The notes beneath the pieces are model-generated. The model was not told where the DNA came from, did no database searches, and saw only the letters and a program-made list of their open reading frames with translations. 64,000 nucleotides of DNA, from contig NZ_LWHO01000002.1 of NCBI RefSeq assembly GCF_001642025.1, positions 1 to 64,000 on the forward strand, read 5' to 3'. A program made the position numbers and the translations under genes. Source of the DNA: Cutibacterium namnetense (GTDB taxonomy: Bacteria; Actinomycetota; Actinomycetes; Propionibacteriales; Propionibacteriaceae). Below, piece by piece: positions 36,218 through 43,747 of this stretch; the stretch's first letter is position 1; every line of letters starts with the position of its first letter.

Positions 36218-37040
36218 GAGCCTGTCCCTTCTGTGCGTGATAGTCGAAGATCTCTTGAGTACCTTCGGCCGTGAATTCGGGTGTCAGCGCCGAGGCCTTC
36301 TTCCGTCCGAGCTTCCCGTTGTCATCCCGGCGCATCTTGTAACTCCAACCGTCGCGGTTCGTCACCGCGAGCGTGACCCCGCGCTCGGCGAGGACGTGCT
36401 CGAACGCCTCGCGATTCGTTGAGCGCGAGTCGGTCAGTGCGTCATAGACCTTGTCCCCGAGGGCCTGCTCGAATCCGCCCGGCGCGGATTCCTCGCGCCG
36501 CAGCTCCCAGTCGGGCTTTGGTTCCGCGGGATCGGGGAGCACCCGCAGGCCCTCGTCTGCCATCAGCTCGTCGTTCAACTGGCGCAGTCCGTGCTTCCAC
36601 GATGTGTACCGCTGGAGGCTCTTACCGGTGAGGTTGTCGTGGTTGATGACCAGGATGTGTGCATGCCCGTGACCTCCGGCGGAATCAGAGTGCATCGCGA
36701 CCATGTAGTCAGCGCTGTGCATGCGTTCCGCGAGTTCGACGGCCACGTCCCGGATGCGTTCAAGGTCGGCCTGCGAGGTCACGTCGAACTCGTCAGGGTG
36801 GAACGCCAGAACGTAGCTCTGAAGTTGGTTCGTTCGGCCATGAGCAGCGGCGTGCGCCTCAGCACACGCGATGAACTCCGCCGGAGTCGACCCGCCGTCG
36901 ACCATGGACATCGCATACGCGGCCGCACGTGTCGATCCGACCCTGAGGAGCTCCCTGCGCACCTCAGGGTCACGCCCGTAGAGGATGTACCCCACGGCTC
37001 CTGCAGCATTGGTCGAGGGGCGGACGTTCACGGTGCTCAT
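35802..37040 (-). CDS. MobA/VirD2-family relaxase
   Basis: A 412-residue frame whose first 275 residues are a convincing relaxase: N-terminal tyrosines (GYILYGRD, Tyr18/Tyr21), and the metal-binding histidine cluster HSDSAGGHGHAHILV (His117, 124, 126, 128) followed by INHDNLTGK. The enzyme would nick oriT and lead the strand into the recipient. From about residue 275 to the stop at 35802 the frame overlaps the coiled-coil membrane gene and becomes Arg/Asp/Glu/Ala-rich without recognisable folds, so the useful relaxase may end near 36215 or the C-terminal part may be genuinely overlapping. Its ATG overlaps the mobC stop (ATGA). Confidence 0.82.
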   Translation of the reverse strand: MSTVNVRPSTNAAGAVGYILYGRDPEVRRELLRVGSTRAAAYAMSMVDGGSTPAEFIACAEAHAAAHGRTNQLQSYVLAFHPDEFDVTSQADLERIRDVAVELAERMHSADYMVAMHSDSAGGHGHAHILVINHDNLTGKSLQRYTSWKHGLRQLNDELMADEGLRVLPDPAEPKPDWELRREESAPGGFEQALGDKVYDALTDSRSTNREAFEHVLAERGVTLAVTNRDGWSYKMRRDDNGKLGRKKASALTPEFTAEGTQEIFDYHAQKGQAHGSAGQDQAGRRAAEDYGAPGELDLTARRQHAADREADEHRRRPDRVREGDGRGADDAAGSPVDLAAARASLHAVARRRDEEAAERDREDAERRRAPAEQQRGREAARRVLGHQGGPGRIHDDTEDQRGAEDDDFSLG

Positions 37041-37200
37041 GTCCGCGTCCGGTCGCCGAGCGAGGCACGCACCTCGTCCACCGCAACCATCACCTCGTGA
37101 AGGAGGCTGTCATCGACGGCAGCACCCTTGCGGAGCGCCTGGTTCAGGTTCACACCAACTCGACGCAGCTGCTCTACTGCAGGAACAAGAGACGTAGGCG
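37037..37200 (-). pseudogene. mobC: mobC remnant (C-terminal part only)
   Basis: The 51 residues before the stop at 37037 (SLVPAVEQLRRVGVNLNQAL ... VAVDEVRASLGDRTRT) look like the C-terminal half of a MobC relaxosome protein: the L-R-R-x-G-V-N-L-N-Q stretch is typical. Upstream of about 37200 the frame is open to 37543, but the translation there is antisense to a flavoprotein fragment and has no MobC character. The 5' half, with the ribbon-helix-helix type DNA-binding region, is therefore missing. The stop overlaps the relaxase start. Confidence 0.65.
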
Positions 37201-37240
37201 CCGCCGGATTCTCGGTGGCGATTCCGGCCCGAACCTCGGG

Positions 37241-37552
37241 GACATTGTCGCGCTTCCTCATCTCCGTGAGCTCCGCGATTCCGGCCCGCTCAGCGCTACC
37301 CCCGTCTTCGATAGTTTGAGCGAGCTCGACCACGACCATCTGATCTGGTGCACTGGTTTCCGTCCGGTCCTCGGCCCATTCCGCCACCTCATGCGTGGCC
37401 GCGAACCCGCGGTGAAGAATCTGCATCTCGTCGGCTACGGCAACTGGACCGGCGACGGCTCGGCAACCCTGATGGGTGTCGGGCCCTTTGCCAAACGCAC
37501 TGCCCGGGTAGTCGCGGGCCGTGTCGATGAAGCACGGCAGCACGAGTTTTGA
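37241..37552 (+). pseudogene. 3' fragment of ArsO-like flavoprotein monooxygenase
   Basis: About 103 residues from DIVALPHLRELRDSGPL to the stop at 37552. The stretches HDHLIWCTGFRPVLG and NLHLVGYGNWTGDGSATLMG are the C-terminal NAD(P)/FAD signature of the flavin monooxygenases found in arsenic operons (ArsO-like, NAD(P)-binding). The N-terminal FAD-binding GxGxxG part is absent; the frame enters mobC sequence on the other strand at about 37.2 kb. This is the end of a gene left by recombination, next to a metal-resistance pair. Confidence 0.7.
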
Positions 37553-37574
37553 AATGGCGCCAACGTAACTCGAC

Positions 37575-39467
37575 TCAGCGCTTCGCTTGCGCAGCCCGCA
37601 GGCCGTTCAAAATCACGATGACTTCGACGACCTCGTGAACCAACACGACGGCGGCCAGGCCCAGCACGCCGCTGATCGCCAGCGGCATCAACACGATGAT
37701 GATGGCCAGAGACAGCACGATGTTTTGGTTGATGATCCTGCTGCCTCGGCGGGCGTGCTGCAGCGCCTGCGGGATCAGCCGGAGGTCGTGGCCGGTGAAG
37801 GCGACGTCAGCGGACTCGATCGCGGCGTCAGAACCGGTCGCTCCCATCGCGATGCCCACCGTCGCGCCCGCCAATGCCGGAGCGTCGTTGATGCCGTCGC
37901 CGATCATCGCCGTCGGCGTCTTGGAGGAGAGTTCGGCGACGATGCTTGCCTTGTCCTCTGGGCGCAGCTCGGCGCGCACGTCGTCGATTCCGGCGATTGC
38001 AGCCAGCGCCCGGGCGGTGCGAGTATTGTCGCCGGTGAGCATGCTCACTTCCACGCCGTTGGCGTGCAGGGTCTGCACGGCTTCGGGTACCTCGGGCCGC
38101 AGCTCGTCGCGGACCCCGATCGCCCCGGCTAGGGCGCCATCGACGGTGACCAAGACGCAGGTCTGGCCCTCGGACTCCATGCGCTCAACGTCTGCCTTCA
38201 GTGGCCCGGCATCGATCCACCGGGGGCTGCCCACCAGCACCCGTCGGCCTTCGACGGTGCCGCCGATGCCGTGTCCGGCTTCCTCGCTGATGTCTAGGGC
38301 GGCGGGTGCTTCGGGCCCCGCGGCCGCGATCGCCGCGGCGAGAGGGTGCGTCGACTGCTGCTCAACTGCTGCCGCGAAGGCAAGCACCTGCGCCCGATCG
38401 AATCCGTCTGCCGGGACCACGCCGGTAACCTCGGGCTGGTTGCCAGTGAGGGTTCCGGTCTTGTCCACCGCCAGGTGACGGATGCCGCCGAGCCGCTCGA
38501 ACGCCGCGCCGGACTTGATGACCACGCCAAACTGGCTGGCCGCGCCGATCGCGGCCACGACCGTCAGCGGCACGGAGATTGCTAGCGCGCACGGCGACGC
38601 TGCGACCAGAACCACCAACGCACGCGTGATCCACGTCTCGGGGTCGCCCAGCAGCGAGCCGATCACGCCGACCAGCACTGCCAGGATCATCACTCCGGGC
38701 ACTAGGGGTTGGGCAATCCGGTCGGCGATCCGGGCGCGGTCGCCCTTTTCCGCCTGCGCCTGCTCGACCAGGTCCACGAGTGTGGTCAGTGAGTTGTCCG
38801 TTCCAGCTGCGGTCGTTTCGACCTCCAGCGCACCGGCGGAGTTGATCGCTCCCGCGGGGACCTCGTCGCCGGGCGCGACCTCCTCCGGAATGGATTCTCC
38901 GGTGATCGCTGAGGTGTCAAGGCTGGAGCGCCCAGACCGAATGATGCCGTCCGTGGCGATCCGCTCCCCGGGGCGCACGAGCATCAGCTCACCAGCCACG
39001 AGGTCCTTCGCTGCGACCTCGACCGCCGTGCCGTCGCGTAGCACCGTCGCGGTCTGCGGTACCAACTTCAACAGTGCCCGCAGTCCGCCCTGGGCCCGGT
39101 CCATCGCCTTGTCTTCCAGTGCCTCGACGATCGAGTATAGGAACGCTAGCGCCGCGGCCTCTCCGACGAAGCCGAGGATCACCGCGCCAACCGCGCTGAT
39201 CGTCATCAGCAGGCCAATGCCGAGCTTGCGCTTCGTGACAAGGTTCCGGATCGCTCCAGGCGCGAACGTGTATGCGCCCAACAGCAGGCCGACCCAGAAC
39301 AGTACTGTCGCGGGTGTCTCCAGCCCGGACCAGTCCAACGCCAGACCTATGCAGAGGGCTACGCCGGAGAAGATCGGCAGTAGCAACTCGGGGTCCTTCC
39401 ACCATGGCCGATCGAGCTCTTCGATCTCCGTGGCGGGTTCGTGTTCGCACCCACACGCCGAGCTCAT
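37575..39467 (-). CDS. P1B-type heavy-metal translocating ATPase
   Basis: A 630-residue P-type ATPase. The phosphorylation motif DKTGTLTGNQPEVTG, the phosphatase loop (TGES), the hinge MIGDGINDAPALAGATVGIAMG, and the membrane metal site SPCALAISVPLTVVA are all present. The SPC form of the metal motif, the short N-terminus without an HMA domain but with CGCEHE, and eight or fewer membrane helices fit the P1B-4 (CtpD/CoaT/CmtA-like) group exporting Co, Zn, Cd or Pb. The ATG at 39467 overlaps the TGA of cmtR, so the two are coupled. Cd/Pb export is inferred from the regulator. Confidence 0.9.
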   Translation of the reverse strand: MSSACGCEHEPATEIEELDRPWWKDPELLLPIFSGVALCIGLALDWSGLETPATVLFWVGLLLGAYTFAPGAIRNLVTKRKLGIGLLMTISAVGAVILGFVGEAAALAFLYSIVEALEDKAMDRAQGGLRALLKLVPQTATVLRDGTAVEVAAKDLVAGELMLVRPGERIATDGIIRSGRSSLDTSAITGESIPEEVAPGDEVPAGAINSAGALEVETTAAGTDNSLTTLVDLVEQAQAEKGDRARIADRIAQPLVPGVMILAVLVGVIGSLLGDPETWITRALVVLVAASPCALAISVPLTVVAAIGAASQFGVVIKSGAAFERLGGIRHLAVDKTGTLTGNQPEVTGVVPADGFDRAQVLAFAAAVEQQSTHPLAAAIAAAGPEAPAALDISEEAGHGIGGTVEGRRVLVGSPRWIDAGPLKADVERMESEGQTCVLVTVDGALAGAIGVRDELRPEVPEAVQTLHANGVEVSMLTGDNTRTARALAAIAGIDDVRAELRPEDKASIVAELSSKTPTAMIGDGINDAPALAGATVGIAMGATGSDAAIESADVAFTGHDLRLIPQALQHARRGSRIINQNIVLSLAIIIVLMPLAISGVLGLAAVVLVHEVVEVIVILNGLRAAQAKR

Positions 39468-39823
39468 GCGTCCGCTCCCTTCTCGCCGCAGCCGGGCACC
39501 GAACACTCAGGGTCGATGCAGGGGGCGTTTTCGTCGACAGCCAACTTCGCGTTCACCAGCGCGTCGAGCGCTGCCGCGAGGTGCGGATCGGCGATTTCGT
39601 AGCGGGTCTTGCGGCCTTCTGGCTCGGCGACGACGATGCCGCAGTCGCGCAGGCAGGTCAGGTGGTTCGAGACGTTCGAGCGGGTCAGATTCAAGCTGTC
39701 CGAGAGCACGGCCGGGTAGCTCGGGCCGTCGAGTAGGGTCATCAGGATTCTGGAACGCGTCGGATCCGCCATGGCCCGGCCGAGCCGGTTCATGACGTCG
39801 AGGCGTGAAGAAATGGTCAGCAT
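39464..39823 (-). CDS. cmtR: CmtR-type ArsR/SmtB metal-sensing repressor
   Basis: A 119-residue winged-helix repressor. The helix-turn-helix is ALADPTRSRIL-like near the N-terminus and LTRSNVSNHLTCLRDCG in the recognition helix. Cys57 and Cys61 in LTCLRDC and Cys102 in PCIDPEC match, at the same numbering, the three Cd/Pb ligands of Mycobacterium tuberculosis CmtR; two further cysteines follow (107, 112). Metal binding would release DNA and derepress the ATPase. The ATG at 39823 lies 8 bases behind a TATAGT -10 element, so the mRNA is probably leaderless. Confidence 0.9.
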   Translation of the reverse strand: MLTISSRLDVMNRLGRAMADPTRSRILMTLLDGPSYPAVLSDSLNLTRSNVSNHLTCLRDCGIVVAEPEGRKTRYEIADPHLAAALDALVNAKLAVDENAPCIDPECSVPGCGEKGADA

Positions 39824-39826
39824 GTG

Positions 39827-39870
39827 CTGAACTATACATCATTCACTGAACTGTTCAACACGCACTGAAC
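39827..39870 (-). promoter_or_regulatory. cmtR promoter/operator with three 19-bp-spaced repeats
   Basis: On the + strand CTGAAC occurs at 39827-39832, 39846-39851 and 39865-39870, exactly 19 bases apart; the middle copy belongs to the palindrome CTGAACTGTTCAA. Read on the minus strand, TATAGT (39831-39836) serves as -10 and TTGAAC, inside the palindrome, as -35. The repeats thus overlap the promoter, as expected for a CmtR operator with cooperative binding. Assignment to CmtR is inferred from position. Confidence 0.6.
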
Positions 39871-39905
39871 TGACATTGGAGCGAAGAGCTTGCGACCTGC
39901 GGGAA

Positions 39906-40124
39906 TTAGTCGATGAGATAGCCGGTAACTGGGCCTTCGCGGTTCGGCAGCCAACCCAACGCGGGGGCGACGTGTGTGGCGAAGCTGTCCAAGATCTTCA
40001 CGTTGACGTCCACGCCCATCCCGGTGGGGATGGTGTTAACGAGAAAGTAACTGTGCAACGAGATACCGTGGAATTCCGATTTAACGTGTAGCTCTGGCTT
40101 GGTACCTGCTTGACTTAACCGCAT
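39906..40124 (-). pseudogene. orphan C-terminal fragment, possibly of an alpha/beta-hydrolase esterase
   Basis: A 72-residue frame (SQAGTKPELHVKSEFHG near its start, ending ALGWLPNREGPVTGYLID) with no Shine-Dalgarno sequence. The A-G-x-x-P-E-L-H-V ... H-G pattern resembles the last strand and catalytic histidine of acetyl-esterase type hydrolases. The frame stays open upstream to the MFS stop without showing more of such a protein, so the rest has been lost. Identification is tentative. The remainder of 39871-40187 holds no other gene. Confidence 0.35.
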
Positions 40125-40187
40125 CTTGGGACAGCAGTCTTCGCTAACAAATGCTCCGGCGAGGAAGTGATCTACGTTGGTCGCGTG

Positions 40188-41363
40188 TTACTGCGTCCTG
40201 GCGTGACCGCGTCGGGCGACCTGCTCGGACATCACCAGGCCGAAGATGACGAGGACGACCAGATATAGCGGCAATACCCATAAACCGGAGCTGGCCGAGA
40301 TCGCCCCGAACAGTGGGGGAGCAAGCGTCGTCCCGACGTATGCCGCGGCCATCTGAATGCCGATGATCGCCTGTGAGTTGTGCGCGCCGAAAGTGGTTGG
40401 GGTGGAGTGGATGATCGCAGGGTAGATTGGTGCGGACCCGAGCCCTGCAATTACCAGACCTGCCAGGGTGAGCCATGAGGGCATACCGGGTAGCCCGACG
40501 AGGACGACGCTAACCCCCACTGTGATGAACCCGCCACGCACGAGCATCCGGTCGCCGATGCGTTCGGCCACGAGTCCGGTCAAGAATCGGCCTGCGGTGA
40601 TTCCCAGGACAAAGAGCGATGCGAAAGCTGCGGCGGTCGCGCCATCCGTCCCTCGCACTGAGACTAAGTACGATGCCGCCCACAGCATCGAGGTGCTCTC
40701 CACAGCACAGTAGGAGAAGAAGGCCCCCAGTACCGCAGGCACTCCTGGGATCGCCAAAACTGCGCGTATCGGCGCGTGGTCGGACGGCAGTGTGGAGTGA
40801 CTGTCATTGGTCCTTCGCTTCCTGCCCCACAACGGAAGACTGACGATGAGGATCGCTGTCAGTATCGCCTGCAAAGTTCCGACCGTGCGATAAGCCGACG
40901 GCCACCCGTGTCCGCTACTTAGCGCCCGACTCATGATAAACGGGCTGATCGATGCTCCGAGTCCCCAAAAGCCGTGCAACCAGTTCATGTGCCGAGCGGT
41001 GTAATGCACGGCTGCATAGTTGTTGAGTGCAGCGTCGACTGCCCCAGCTCTCAGTCCATACGGCATCGCCCACAGACACAGCATCCAAAACTGAGTTGAG
41101 AATGAAAAACCGAACAGTGCTGCGGCTGTGAGTGCGACGCTTGTCGCAGTCACTCGTCCTGGGCCGAAGCGCTGTGTGAGTCGGTCGGACATCAGGCTCG
41201 AGATGATGGTTCCGGTGGCGATAATGAAGGTAATGAACCCGGCAAACGATACCGATACGCCGAGACTGTCATGCATGGCCGGCCACCCTGCGCCGACCAG
41301 GGAGTCGGGTAGACCCAGGCTGATGAACGCCAAATAGATGATCGCCAGTAGGAGCAGATGCAT
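40188..41363 (-). CDS. MFS transporter (sugar-porter/FHS-like)
   Basis: A 391-residue major facilitator protein with 12 hydrophobic segments. The first helix contains FISLGLPDSLVGAGWP, the loop between helices 2 and 3 reads SDRLTQRFGPGRV (family D-R/K-x-G-R-R type signature), and the second half repeats the pattern (AERIGDRMLVRGG). Length and motifs resemble the FHS/fucose-permease-like group, but the substrate is unknown. It flanks the accessory island on the right and is transcribed towards it. Confidence 0.85.
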   Translation of the reverse strand: MHLLLLAIIYLAFISLGLPDSLVGAGWPAMHDSLGVSVSFAGFITFIIATGTIISSLMSDRLTQRFGPGRVTATSVALTAAALFGFSFSTQFWMLCLWAMPYGLRAGAVDAALNNYAAVHYTARHMNWLHGFWGLGASISPFIMSRALSSGHGWPSAYRTVGTLQAILTAILIVSLPLWGRKRRTNDSHSTLPSDHAPIRAVLAIPGVPAVLGAFFSYCAVESTSMLWAASYLVSVRGTDGATAAAFASLFVLGITAGRFLTGLVAERIGDRMLVRGGFITVGVSVVLVGLPGMPSWLTLAGLVIAGLGSAPIYPAIIHSTPTTFGAHNSQAIIGIQMAAAYVGTTLAPPLFGAISASSGLWVLPLYLVVLVIFGLVMSEQVARRGHARTQ

Positions 41364-41473
41364 GGTGGAGGGGAACCTTTCGTCAGACCGCGATGAGGTT
41401 TGGGCACCGAGAGCGGTTCGTGGATCCTATGCTGGCAGCGTCGTCAAATGATCTCGCATGGTCCATTGAGTCG

Positions 41474-41905
41474 TTACTCAAGCTGAGCGGCTAGGTCGTC
41501 AAGAAATGCCTTTACCTGGGCCAGCTCCTGCGGTGGGGCAGGATACAGCGCTAGCATCCGCGTGGGTATAGCCGCGGCCTGGTGACGCAATGCGCGTCCG
41601 TCCTCCGTAAGACCGATGATGCGTCGCCGCTCGTCGTCGTTGCTCCAGGCTCGGGTAATGAAACCGGCTTCTTCCAGGCGGCGCAGTAGGGGCGTCAGGG
41701 TGCCGCTGTCGAGGTGCAATCGCGCCCCGATGTCGGTGACGCCTACGGGGCCTTCAGCGTGCCACAGCACCAGCATGGCCAGATATTGGGGGTAGGTAAG
41801 GCCGATGCCCTCGAGTAGCGGTCGGTAGGCGCGCGTCACCGCCCTGCTCGCCCGGTAGAGGGAGAAACAGAATTGATGATCGAGGTCGAGCGTTTGATCG
41901 TGCAC
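41474..41905 (-). CDS. ohrR: OhrR/MarR-family peroxide-sensing repressor
   Basis: A 143-residue MarR-fold regulator. The reactive cysteine sits in DLDHQFCFSLYRASRAV near the N-terminus as in OhrR, followed by YPQYLAMLVLW, the recognition helix region GARLHLDSGTLTPLLRRLEE and the wing RAWSNDDERRRI. Oxidation of the cysteine by organic hydroperoxides releases the divergent ohr gene. The frame is open to 42040, but the GTG at 41905 (VHDQTLDLDHQF) matches the family start; no clear Shine-Dalgarno is visible, so the start is uncertain. Confidence 0.85.
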   Translation of the reverse strand: MHDQTLDLDHQFCFSLYRASRAVTRAYRPLLEGIGLTYPQYLAMLVLWHAEGPVGVTDIGARLHLDSGTLTPLLRRLEEAGFITRAWSNDDERRRIIGLTEDGRALRHQAAAIPTRMLALYPAPPQELAQVKAFLDDLAAQLE

Positions 41906-41945
41906 AACGGGGAGGATATTAGTTGCACGGCAAGATTGGGCACAA

Positions 41946-41962
41946 CCTAGTTGCGCGCTAGG
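41946..41962. promoter_or_regulatory. candidate OhrR operator in ohrR-ohr spacer
   Basis: CCTAG (41946-41950) and CTAGG (41958-41962) form an inverted repeat with a 7-base spacer in the divergent ohrR-ohr region. The position suits joint control by OhrR, but the sequence is short and the assignment is inferred. Confidence 0.35.
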
Positions 41963-42026
41963 GTTCTTTATGAAGCTGCACGACAGAAGTGGCAGCGCGC
42001 ATTCGTCTAGTGAGCAAGGAGAAACC

Positions 42027-42455
42027 ATGATCGAGATCAAGCCGGTCTACACCACTGAGGCCATTGCCACCGGTGCGGGCCGCAATGGTCACGTCCAGAG
42101 CGCCGACGGCCTCGTGTCTGAGGATCTGGCTATTCCCGTCGCGATGGGTGGTAGCGGTAAGGGTACGAACCCGGAGCAGCTGTTTGCGGCTGGTTATGCC
42201 GCATGCTTCCACTCCGCCCTGCAAATGGTGGCTCGCCAAGCGAAGAAGAGCCTCGGCGACTCCTCGGTGGGAGCGCGGGTCTCGATCGGTCAGGCCGGGG
42301 AGGGGTTCGGCCTCGCCGTCGTGCTGGAGGTCGTTATCCCGGCTCTGCCGCACGATGAGGCTCAGGAGCTCGCTGACAAGGCCCACCAGGTGTGCCCCTA
42401 CTCGAATGCCACCCGAGGCAACATCCGCGTTGACGTGACTGTCGTCGACGACTGA
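42027..42455 (+). CDS. ohr: organic hydroperoxide resistance protein Ohr
   Basis: A 142-residue OsmC/Ohr family thiol peroxidase that reduces organic and lipid hydroperoxides. Both catalytic cysteines are seen in their motifs: GYAACFHSAL and HQVCPYSNATRGN; the conserved arginine lies in the N-terminal TGAGRNGHV stretch. The ATG at 42027 follows AAGGAGA. The divergent ohrR encodes the matching repressor. Confidence 0.95.
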   Translation: MIEIKPVYTTEAIATGAGRNGHVQSADGLVSEDLAIPVAMGGSGKGTNPEQLFAAGYAACFHSALQMVARQAKKSLGDSSVGARVSIGQAGEGFGLAVVLEVVIPALPHDEAQELADKAHQVCPYSNATRGNIRVDVTVVDD

Positions 42456-42561
42456 CATCAGGTGCTCCCGGGCCGGTCCCCGGGAGCATCGGCTGCTCCG
42501 CCAGCATGCGCAACTATTGCGAAAAGCACCACCGCACGAAACTCAGAAAGGAACACCCGTC

Positions 42562-43245
42562 ATGTCTCGAATCCTCATGGTTCTCACCTCCCACGACCAG
42601 CTGGGCAGTACCGGCCGCAAGACGGGTTTCTGGCTGGAGGAGTTCGCCGCCCCCTACTACGTGTTCCGTGACGCTGGACACGACATCACCCTGGCCTCGC
42701 CGAAGGGTGGGCAGCCACCGATCGACCCGACGAGTTCGCTGCCGCAAATGCAGACCGATGCCACCCGCCGTTTCGATGCCGACGAGCAGGCCAAATGCGC
42801 TTTGGCGAACACCGCCCCGTTGTCGGAGGTCGATGTCACCAAGTTTGACGCCGTCTTCTACCCGGGCGGTCACGGTCCGCTGTGGGACTTGGTGGACGAT
42901 CCGGCGTCGCAGCAGATCATTCTGAACAGTGACGCTGCGGGGCGACCGCTGGGTCTGGTGTGTCACGCCCCCGGCGTGTTGTACGCCGTCAAGAAGCAGG
43001 ACGGAACGCCGCTTGTCGCCGGTCGTTCGGTGACCGGTTTCACTGACGGTGAGGAGGAGTCCGCCGACCTGACCGACGTCGTTCCCTTTCTCGTGGAGGA
43101 CTCCCTTAAGGCAGTGGGCGCCCGGTATAGCAAGGGCCCTGACGGTGATAGCTACGTCGTGACGGACAAGACGCTGGTCACTGGCCAAAACCCGGCTTCA
43201 TCCGCTGCTGCAGCCCAGCGGCTGCTTGATCTATTGGACCACTGA
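42562..43245 (+). CDS. DJ-1/PfpI family protein (type 1 glutamine amidotransferase-like)
   Basis: A 227-residue protein of the Hsp31-like DJ-1/PfpI group: WLEEFAAPYYVFRDAGHDITLASPKGG at the N-terminus, FYPGGHGPLWDL with the conserved glycines, and the nucleophile elbow GLVCHAPGVLYAV with Cys and His, then VPFLVEDSLKAVGARY. Members act as chaperones, glyoxalases or deglycases. The ATG at 42562 follows AGAAAGGA. It sits 106 bases downstream of ohr on the same strand and may be part of a stress response. Confidence 0.88.
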   Translation: MSRILMVLTSHDQLGSTGRKTGFWLEEFAAPYYVFRDAGHDITLASPKGGQPPIDPTSSLPQMQTDATRRFDADEQAKCALANTAPLSEVDVTKFDAVFYPGGHGPLWDLVDDPASQQIILNSDAAGRPLGLVCHAPGVLYAVKKQDGTPLVAGRSVTGFTDGEEESADLTDVVPFLVEDSLKAVGARYSKGPDGDSYVVTDKTLVTGQNPASSAAAAQRLLDLLDH

Positions 43246-43747
43246 CTCCGGTTCCGCGAGCAGAGACGCCTCCGCGGGACAGTGGCCTGCTCGATTCGGT
43301 TGTTTCACCGGCGTGCCCGGCGTTGTCAGCGCTGGGCACGTGCTTGGGGTGTTGGGATTGACCTCCATGGCCACGTGGGGCTGATCTCGATGAAGAGCGT
43401 CTCGTTGAGGGGTCGTAGTGATCTGGTAGAGGTGGCTACGGCGCGGCTTTGTGATCGCTTGCGGGCCGCTGAAGAGACTACGGAATGAATATAGATCGGC
43501 CACGGCGTTATTAGATTCGCATGGATCAGAGCCGGAACCGTGGTGCGACGGAGACCGGCTCGCAGTCTTCGGGCGGAAGTGTTTCCACAGAACACAATAA
43601 ATTTTCAATATTGATTAAATATGGCGTCAGATGGCGGTTGGAGCCGGTTGACGTTCGTTGCAGATCGTCCCTATTCTCGCCCTCAGGCCAGAAACTTCGC
43701 CATCTGGCCATCGCAACAATGGTGTGGCGAAGGGTGTAGAGGTGAGT
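43246..43747. other. gene-free stretch; AT-rich arcD promoter region
   Basis: No convincing gene is seen over 502 bases. The left half is GC-rich, with short frames in several phases that do not resemble proteins. From about 43585 the sequence turns AT-rich (AATAAATTTTCAATATTGAT region) and contains the perfect palindrome TCAATATTGA (43605-43614). This composition contrasts with the surroundings and suits an upstream regulatory region of arcD, possibly for ArgR or an anaerobic regulator; neither assignment is proven. Confidence 0.45.

Larger units (their letters stand above)
26323..40190. mobile_element. accessory island: defence genes, serine integrase, mobilization genes, metal resistance
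   Basis: Between ychF and the MFS transporter the gene content changes from housekeeping to mobile: Type III restriction-modification, TIR and HIT-membrane genes, a large serine integrase, ArdA, a relaxase with nested membrane gene, a truncated mobC, an ArsO remnant and a CmtR/metal-ATPase pair. GC-rich third positions and Arg/Asp/Glu-rich proteins differ from the flanks. I cannot see attL/attR, and the integrase lies in the middle rather than at an end, so the limits given are gene-based. The truncation at about 37.2 kb shows that at least two elements have been joined or part has been lost. Confidence 0.7.

Noticed and set aside
37269-37543. 5' extension of the mobC frame
   Set aside because: It is exactly antisense to the flavoprotein fragment, whose motifs are convincing on the plus strand.
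26323-40190. Attachment site core repeats for the serine integrase
   Set aside because: No pair of matching short sequences at plausible ends could be identified by eye, so none is claimed.
43282-43488. 68-codon frame between the DJ-1-like gene and arcD
   Set aside because: Composition is that of random GC-rich sequence, no ribosome site, and no recognisable family.
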